Positions 11,361 to 20,600 of a DNA stretch of 64,000 nt are shown in pieces. The notes beneath the pieces are model-generated. The model saw nothing but the letters and a program-made list of their open reading frames with translations. It was not told the origin of the DNA and did no database searches. Where the stretch lies: the NCBI RefSeq assembly GCF_963676685.1, contig NC_092346.1, positions 77,081,821 to 77,145,820 of the forward strand, in the 5' to 3' direction. Numbering within the stretch: the first letter of the stretch is position 1; each line of letters begins with the position of its first letter. A program made the position numbers and the translations under genes. The DNA is from Mytilus edulis (taxonomy: Eukaryota; Mollusca; Bivalvia; Mytilida; Mytilidae).

Positions 11361-11402
11361 ATGCAAGCGATGTAAACAAATATGGAAGACACCAACTTTT
11401 AA
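11361..11402 (+). promoter_or_regulatory. Two minimal upstream ORFs before LCMT1
   Basis: ATG CAA GCG ATG TAA at 11361-11375 and a six-codon ORF (METDNF-like composition, ATG at 11382, TAA at 11400-11402) precede the LCMT1 start at 11443. They would act only if transcription begins upstream of 11361. Confidence 0.4.
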
Positions 11403-11442
11403 TTTCAATTTGAGTTATAATCTTAACGTCTTATTACTCCAT

Positions 11443-11643
11443 ATGGCAAGTGATGATGCTGTTAGGGCAACAAATGATGATGCTGCCCAATGTAAACGAT
11501 TTGCAGTGGAGAAAGGATACTGGCAAGACCCTTTTATCACTCTACTGACTCAAAGAAGTCAAAATAAGCATGCTCCAGAAATAAGCCGTGGTTACTATGC
11601 TCGTGTGAAGGCGATGAGGACACTTCTTCAAAAATTTATCAAA
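11443..11643 (+). CDS. LCMT1: LCMT1 exon 1
   Basis: 67 codons, from MASDDAVRATNDDAAQCKRF to LLQKFIK, phase 0, donor GTATGC. Confidence 0.93.
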
Positions 11644-14600
11644 GTATGCACTTTTCAAACATTCACGGAGATCGTTTTGCAAATTCACCTTGTCCTGAAA
11701 GACAACTTTCGAGTTCGATCAATTTTTATCAAAAACTTAGGTTTTAAATTATTTTTTAGCATGTTTAGACTTTAGTGAGCATCATTCATGCTTTTAGGGG
11801 TGTTGTCACTTTCGTTCCAATATTGAGCAAGTGATCGGAAAAGATATGATACAACATTGCACAAATTATTCGGCGAATTGATTCTCATAATTATCATCAG
11901 CAGTGCGATTGTGATTAAGGTTTATGTACCCTTCTGTAGCCATTTTTGTACGAACTTTTCAAACTTCAATTGTATCAAAACTACAGATATAATGAATAAT
12001 AGAGATAGGCCATTTTGTACATATTCCAAGGGGAAACTTGATGCAAAGCATTATTTTTTTCTGTTCCATTGCATTTAATAGAAAAAGAGGACTTTGTGGC
12101 AAATAAATCAAGATTTTTATAGAAAATCCACAGCCTTTATCCTTGTACTCCCATATTTGGCAATTTGATGACTGATAGATATAGGATTATTGCATGCAGT
12201 GCTAGCATTGGTTTCCTTAAAACAAGTTTATAAATGTAGTTATTGGTTAAGACAAGTATAAATATGGCCAAAATCAAGTACACCTTTTAGGGTGCGCTCG
12301 ACTTTAGTGACTAAGCAAGAGGTGTTTTGGAATTTACAGGTCACTTAGAACTTTTTGTAAAAAATAAGCACTAGCACATCATAGAAAATCAAGTGAGTAA
12401 TTTATGTTTCAAATTTTATAACAAAAATCTCTGTATTAAAGGCTGTGGATTTTCTATAAAAATCTTGATTTATTTGCCACAAAATCCTCTTTTTCTATCA
12501 AATGCAATGAAACAGTAAAAAATAATGCTTTGCATCAAGTTTCCCCTTGGAACATGTACTAAATGGCCTATCTCTATTATTTATTATATCTTTAGTTTTG
12601 ATACAATTGAGGTTTGAAAAAGTCTTACAAAAATGGCTACAGAAGGGTACATAAACCTTAAATACCTTAGGAACATACATTATTCTAGTTTATCCTGCAC
12701 AATTGCTATCATTAAAATGCTTGATGAATGTTGATAGTGCAGGGATACAGGCCATCTCCACTATCTTGTAAATGACGTCATAATGGCGCACATAATTGAT
12801 ATTTTTTTACAGTAACTTGAAAGTCAGGTCTATTGAAACAAAATTAATTGAATGAAAAGTCCAAAACTTGAGATTTTCAAAAGGGGTCCCAATGATTCAA
12901 TATACATTATTACTTGGAGCAGGAACATTCATGAATGTATTTTAATAGGACTTGACACTACCTAATTATAGCCGATCTTATCATCATATCATAGTAGATG
13001 AAATGACACGCTAAATATGTTCTTGCTATTACCTTAATAATTCTGAAAATATCAATGTAATGTCATTCAAACTAATTAATAAGTAAGTCTCATTTAGGTC
13101 TAAGCGTGACGTGGGATTGACAATTTTTTGTAAGGGTGACATGTGAGAGTCAAATTATTGTGGGAAATGAAGCCTAGCGGGACAAGGGAAATTACAAAAA
13201 AATGAGAATTGCTTACGTACATATGTAGTGTAGGCAGGATACAGGAATCTGACAAAACAATAAGCGGGATCCGTGATCAGAACCCCCCAATGAGACCCCC
13301 TAATAAGTGATGCCAGTTTTGTGAAGTTTCAAATTTGTCAGAATCACACAGATTTCATCACAAAAGGGTACAGAATACAAATGAGATATATACTTGTACA
13401 TATTTAAAAATGGCCCTGACGACATTCCCAGTAACTGTGAATCTCATAAACCATTTTAAAACATTTCACATTAAATAAAAAGCACTTATATTGGTAATTT
13501 TATATGATAAAATCTATTTACTTGACGATCAAATTTACCAAGACATTGTATTTGTTGAAAGTTTGGAATTATGTGGTTAATTTATTGAGCCAGTTCCTTT
13601 ACATGTATAAAAATGGCCCTGATGGCATTCCCAGTAACTGCGAATCTCATAAACCATTTTAAAACATTTCACATTAAATAAATAAAAAACACTTATATTG
13701 GTAATTTTATATGATAAAGTCTATTTACATTTTGTACTTGACGATTGAATTTACCAATACATTGTATTTGTTGAAAGTTTGGAATTATGTGGTTAATTTA
13801 TTGAGTAGTTCCTATAATTTTTCTTTAAGACGCTTGCAAAATCAATAATCTTGCAAAGTCTCTTAAAATTTGTGATTTTATCAATTTTATACAGAAAATC
13901 CTGTCAAATTCATTTCTCATTAGATATTATATTGAGGGGGGATAGGAGGGGTCCTGATCCCGAAATCCCGGACTTAAAAAAACAAAATCCTGAGGTCACG
14001 AATTTAAAGTAAATCCTGAAGTCCTGAAATCCGAAAAAAAGGATTCCCGGATCACGAAAGGGCCAACCCCGAAATCCTGAGCTTAAAAAGACCTGATCCT
14101 GGAGTCCCGATAAAGGTCCTATCTCCCCTCTATATTGTTCCAAACTTGAAGCAAACATAAGTAATTACAATGAGGGACTGGACCATTTCCTGGGAACCAC
14201 AAAATCCACAATAAATTGGTATCCAATGAAAAATAATGAATTCACAGTATTAGACATGAATTTATTCAATGGGACAATAGAACTGACAAATACCTTGAGA
14301 AAGAGGAGACAACTCTGTGGAAAAGTTTCATTTGGCTGCAATAAAACAAACACCCAAACAAATTTGCTTCTAGAAACAAATGTAAAGCTCTCTCATTGTT
14401 TATCTCAGATGCAATTTATTAAGAACCCTTTTATCAAGGGACAGTCACTTACCTTTGATATACATATGTGTTCTTGTTTTGTTCTGTTTGCATTTTCAGT
14501 GTTTGTATTTGTCTATGTTACACTAACTTTCATGACTTTTCACTTGTTTATTTTGTTTTCTTCAGATGACAGATGGTAATTGCCAGGTTGTTAACCTAGG

Positions 14601-17600
14601 AGCAGGTTTTGACACAACATACTGGTTGTTTAAATCAAATGGAATCAAAGCAAAGTCATTTGTTGAGATGGATTTTCCTACTGTTACATCAAAGAAATGT
14701 TTTTTCATCCGAAAAGGAGAAGCCTTGTTGAATGCAATAGCCTCAGATGGTATAAATATTATTAATTTGTAAACTGTTAATAGACAATTTTATATTAGAA
14801 TCCATGCATATATATTTTTAAAAGATAATGCCAGAACCTGCTTTCCATTCTATATCTTTTCTTCTGGAAACTCTAGGACAATTTTAACTAAACTTGGTCA
14901 TATTCAACTTTTTGGAGATAATAGATATATGGAAGATGTGGTGTGAGTGCCAATATTAATGAGACAACTCTCCATCCAAATAACAATTTATAAAAGTAAA
15001 TCATAGGTCAATGTACGGCCTGCAACAAAGAGCCTTGGCTCACACCGAACAACAAGCTACAAAGGGCCCCAAAATAACTAGTGTAAAACCATTCATAGTT
15101 TTCATACGGGAAAACCAACGGTCTAATTTATCTGTATCTTCATCTTATATTTACAAAGTACGAATAAATGCATAAACAGAAAAGCAGGAACCCAAAAAAT
15201 AACTCTGGGCATTTGACCTGTTTTTTTCCTGTTAATTTTTCCTATGTTAAAGGCTTGTGATACAGATTAAATCTCCCAAATTTGAACCAAGTTTGCAAAT
15301 TACATACACAGGGTTCTTGCTAAGGATTTTTGAAGGCAAGTCCAGAGACTCGTCATTTTTAGCCATGGTGAGTCCAATAGCAAGAAAAAGATATTTTATT
15401 GCAATATAATGTATAATTTTATTCTCCATGACCTAACAGAGCAATGAAATTACATTAAATTCACATTACTTTTTATACGACCGCAAAAATTTTAATTTTT
15501 CGTCGTATATTGCTATCACGTTGGCGTCGTCGTCGTCCTGCGTCCTCGTCTTGCGTCGTCCGAATACTTTTAGTTTTCGCACTCTAACTTTAGAAAAAGT
15601 GAATAGAAATATATGAAATTTAAACGAAAGGTTTATAACCACAAAAGGAAGGTTGGGATTGATTTTGGGAGTTTTGGTCCCAAAATTTTAGGAATTAGGG
15701 GCCAAAAAGGGCCCAAATAAGCATTTTCTTGGTTTTCGCACTATAACTTTAGTTTAAGTAAATAGAAATCTATGAAATTTTGACACAAGGTTTATGACCA
15801 CAAAAAGAAGGTTGGGATTGATTTTGGGAGTTTTAGTTCAAACAGTTTAGGAATTAGTGGCCAAAAAAGGGCCCAAATAAGCATTATTCTTGGTTTTCGC
15901 ACAATAACTTTAGTATAAGTAAATAGAAATCAATGAAATTTAAACACATGGTTTATGACCACAAAAGGAAGGTTGGGATTGATTTTGGGAGTTGAGGTCT
16001 GAACAGTTTAGGAATTAGGGGCCAAAAAGGGGCCCAAGTAAGCATTATTCTTGGTTTTCGCACCATAACTTTAGTATAAGTAAATAGAAATCTTTGAAAT
16101 TTAAACACAAGGTTTATGACCATAAAAGGAAGGTTGGGTTTGATTTTGGGAGTTTTGGTTCCAACAGGTTTTTAGGAATAAGGGGCCCAAAGGGTCCAAA
16201 ATTGAACTTTGTTTGATTTCATCAAAAATTGAATAATTGGGGTTCTTTGATATGCCGGATCTAACTGTGTATGTAGATTCTTAATTTTTGGTTCCGTTTT
16301 CCAATTGGTCTACATTAAGGTCCAAAGGGTCCAAAATTAAACTTAGTTTGATTTAACAAAAATTGAATCCTTGGGGTTCTTTGATATGCTGAATCTAAAA
16401 ATGTACTTAGATTTTTGATTATTGGCCCAGTTTTCAAGTTGGTCCAAATCGGGGTCCAAAATTAAACTTTGTTTGATTTCATCAAAAATTGAATAATTGG
16501 GGTTCTTTGATATGCCAAATCTAACTGTGTATGTAGATTCTTAATTTTTAGTCCCGTTTTCAAATTGGTCTACAATAAATACCAAAGGGTCCAAAATTAA
16601 ACTAAGTTTGATTTTAATAAAAATTGAATTCTTTGGCTTTTTTGATATGCTGAATTTAATCATGTACTTAGATTTTTGATTATGGGCCCAGTTTTCAAGT
16701 TGGTTCAAATCAGGATCCAAAATTATTATATTAAGTATTGTGCAATAGCAAGAAATTTTCAATTGCACAGTATTCAGCAATAGCAAGAAATCTTCAATTG
16801 CACAGTATTGTGCAATAGCAAGAAATTTTCAATTGCACAGTATTGCGCAATAGCAAGAAATCTTCAATTGCACAGTATTGTGCAATAGCAAATACTTTCA
16901 ATTGCACAGTATTGCGCAATAGCAAGAAATATCTAATTGCACAATATTGTGCAATAGCAAGAAATTTTCAATTGATTGGGGTTATCTTTCTTTGTCCAGA
17001 ATAGTAGTTGAATCAACTTAAATCATTGTCATACACAATATACAATGTATATTCACTTTTACTACCAACTGATAAATTAAAACAATCTTTACCATTCAGT
17101 GATAACAAGCACTTTTTGTTACATTTTAATATTTTATGATGTATTTAAATGAGTAGTTATTGTTGCAAACTCCATTAGAAATTTGAATTGAGATCAGTTT
17201 TGAAAAAAGGGAAAGGGGGATGTGAAAAAAAAATGGTGGGGAGGGGGGGTAAATTTTTCTCATTTCAGATTTCATAAATAAAAAGAAAATTTCTTCAAAC
17301 ATTTTTTTGAGAGGATTAATATTCAACAGCATAGTGATTGCTCAAAGACAAAAAAAAAAAATTTAAGTTCATTAGACCACATTCATTCTGTGTCCAAAAC
17401 CTATGCTGTGTCAACTATTTAATCACAATCCAAATTTAGAGCTGAATCCAGCTTGAATGTTGTGTCCATACTTACCAACCGTTCAGAGTTCAACCTCTGC
17501 GGTCGTATAAAGCTGCGCCCTGTGGAGCATCTGGTTAAATTTTGCTATAAATGATGATATTTATGTTTAACTGTGGCCTGTTTAAATACAAAATATTTCA

Positions 17601-20600
17601 ATCTTGATGTATCTTTGGACTCACTAGTTTTGAAAATGGTGAGTCCAGACAGATTTTCATGAGTCAAGGACTCATGGACTCGCCTTAGTGAGAACCCTGA
17701 TACATGTAGGTAAAGTGCAAATTGATGATACTTAAATAGGTTCCTATAGTCTGCTGAGTGGTGATATTTTACAGGAAATTAAAAATTAGGAACAATTGAA
17801 CAAATTTGAGCAACACAACAGGAAGTACTATACCACTAACGGAGCAGGAAAACTTACACAAGACATGAGTTCACTTCTTGTAATTGCTCAATCTTTGGTT
17901 TTCTGTTATGTTTTGTGAATAATTGTTTGTCTTTTCATCTTTTTTATTTTTGCTATGTATATGTCTCTTTCCAACTTAATATTATTCAATGTAACCTTGT
18001 TATCTTCTTACTATTACTTACTAATCAGTTACATGGGTTAAATTCATATCTTCTTTTTCAGAAGAAGATATACAAATAAGCAAGTCTGAAATTCATGGAC
18101 AAGATTACCACTTAGTATCAGCAAATCTACGAGATATTAAAGAAGTTGAAAGAAAATTACATGACTGCCATTTGGATAAATCTTTACCTACAGTGTTTAT
18201 AGCAGAATGTGTACTTGTTTATATAGATAGTGATAAAACTAAAGTTTTGTTAAACTGGATTACAGAAAATTTTACATCAGCATTATTTCTAAATTATGAA
18301 CAGGTAAGTCAAATTGTAAGATAAATTGATGTTATTTTGTAAGATTATTAACAGTCCATTTCATGTTTTGTCAGAATTACCTTGTTTATGTATGTCAAAT
18401 TTTTCATTTAAAATTCTAATATGACGTGCTTCTCTCTCTTTGTGAACAAACCCATGCTCTAAATCCAATAAAATTTGTTTGCACATGAGTATATTGACTA
18501 CTGCAGAATAATGAATTTGATTAAATTGGCATACATTTAATATAATTTTTATTTCATTAACTTAAAACACTTCTATACACTTAAATGATGCACATGTTGT
18601 TACTGATTCATTTAGTATGACTGTAATGTGTTGCATTCCGAAATTGACATATTTGACCTAGATACGACACCCGTTCATGTTGGCTGTTCAAACTCCTCCC
18701 TCTGAAAAATCACAGTGCCAGTTATTTGCTTCTTTACAAACAAACAATGGAGGTTCATGGAAGAGCTGACACAAACGATCTTCACTTATATACATCGGAC
18801 ATAGAAATTACCTTAATTGTCCTAATCAGAACCGAAATAATTGATGCAAGCTTATACTTTATTGTAGTTTTAACATTGATAGGTATTATATTCGTGTTAT
18901 TTTAGCCCTCACTATCGCTCAGGCAAAAATAATCACGAATATAATGCCTACCCATGTTAAAACTACAATAAAGTATAGCTTGCATCAATTATTTATTAAA
19001 CAATCATAATAGAAAATCATTTTAGCTCATCTGGACTGAGATCCATGTTAGCAATTGTCATCACTTGGCGTTTGTTGTTATTGTTAACATTATAAATGTT
19101 CTGTTTGCCAGCTATTATGAAAACTATAATAGATTCATTGTTGAGTGAAAAGTGAGAAAATATTCTGTATTTTTCTGCATGTCCTTTCATCGTCTCTCCT
19201 CTTATATATTCCAGCCAGACTCCTAACTTTGCAATATGCTGGTTGTAATAGTTTCTTCTCAGTTAAAAATATCTTAAATTACAAGTTAACAAAAATATAT
19301 CTTTCAATTTGGTGGATACAAGATTCAATTAACATTTAGGAAATATAATTTTACTTCGGGTTTATTAGATAAGATAAGATAAATCCATGTACATGTATCC
19401 CCAAATTAAAAGTTAGTGATTTATAATGGATGTGATATAGCATAGTGAATTTATATCATGAATTTAATCCAGACTGGCTATTTGTAACTGATTAATTGAA
19501 GAAAAATGTTTGTTTTATATGACGAGACAGCAAATAACCTGTGGTGCCTATATTTTTTTTAAGGGTGGACTAAAGCTTTAACATTGTCATTGCATGTGAA
19601 GGAAGTTTTGTAATTATAATACCATTTTTCAGGTTAATATGCAAGACAAATTTGGAGAAGTTATGATAGAGAATTTAAAGCAAAGAGATTGTTCCTTGCC
19701 AGGAGTTTCAGCATGTGCTAGCCTTCAAGCTCAGAAAATAAGGTATTCCTCAAGTAATTGTATTATAAAATTTGAACATCATGCAATCATCAAATAAAAG
19801 GAAATCAATAGCTGTTTCTGCACCTAATTAAATATGTATAATGCCTTTGATGCTTTAATTTCGAAGCAAGTTTCCTGGAACTTGAAACAAAATTTCCCAA
19901 ATTATATTTATGAATTTTAAAATAAGCTTATGGGATCAATTCTAATGAAGACATTTACATTTTAGGTAGGTATGTCTTAAGCAGTGATTTTACAGATTAA
20001 AAAACTAAAGTTGTACATGTACAAAGCTATTAAGTTCATGATATGTTTGAAGGTTGTAGTATACAAACCTGTATGATTAATTTTCAGATTTACAGATACA
20101 GGATGGGAAGCAGCTGATGGTATGGAGATGACAAATATTTACAAATCTCTTCCGCATGCTGATGTTCATAGGTACATGGCATAATTTCATGTGTTTTTGG
20201 TTTTTTTTTAAATTAACATGCAGTTTCTGAATCTGAAACATATGGGTTATTAAATTATTTTATTTGAACTCAAAAATATAAACCTTTGTTCATGGGCATA
20301 TCTACCAGTTCTGAGTTTCCAATATTTAGATATTTAATCTTGGCTATGTTTTTGTGTTGGATGAATGATTTACGTAAGAGAATGTACATTTTGTTTTGGC
20401 ATGAAACACGCATACATAGCTAGTTTCAATTAAAAGACATAATTACTTTTTTCATACTTTTCTTGGGTATATGATAGAATTGTTAAATATGGCATGGTTT
20501 CTTATTTTTTTCTTCAATAATGTATTCCATGACATATGTTATTGTCAAGGTGCAGAGAACATAGAAATACTGGGCATTTGACTGTATGTCTTTTCCTTCA

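Larger units (their letters stand above)
11259..11442. promoter_or_regulatory. Bidirectional promoter between POLD3 and LCMT1
   Basis: Only 184 bases separate the two divergent start codons, so both core promoters and 5' UTRs must fit here or overlap. The stretch contains TTTCCCGC (11281-11288), a GCGGCCG (11344-11350) and no clear TATA box placed for either gene. Transcription start sites are not visible from sequence. Confidence 0.8.
15472..17511. mobile_element. Nested 2 kb element with TTTATACGACCGC termini
   Basis: A perfect 13-base inverted terminal motif (TTTATACGACCGC and GCGGTCGTATAAA) bounds a body with no coding capacity. The body has four units of about 160 bases (15573-16200), then TTTGATATGC-type units (16200-16720), then a 35-base satellite (16736-16975). 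I remember this as a common bivalve repeat. The right boundary may extend to about 17535. Confidence 0.7.
15309..17699. mobile_element. hAT-like element containing a nested 2 kb insertion
   Basis: The left end CAGGGTTCTTGCTAAGG and right end CCTTAGTGAGAACCCTG are inverted with two mismatches. The CAGGG terminus is typical of hAT elements. Both sides also carry (G)AGTCCA motifs (TGGTGAGTCCA on both sides). A second element occupies 15472-17511. The flanks (TACATACA, ATACATGT) are not a clean 8-base duplication. Confidence 0.6.

Noticed and set aside
11410-11442. Upstream in-frame TTG start for LCMT1
   Set aside because: Family alignment supports the ATG at 11443. Non-ATG initiation is unnecessary.
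13910-14158. 82-codon minus-strand ORF
   Set aside because: It is translation of the TCCCGAAATCC-type repeat body.
16736-16975. CRISPR-like regularly spaced repeats
   Set aside because: Units are contiguous with no unique spacers, in a eukaryotic intron.
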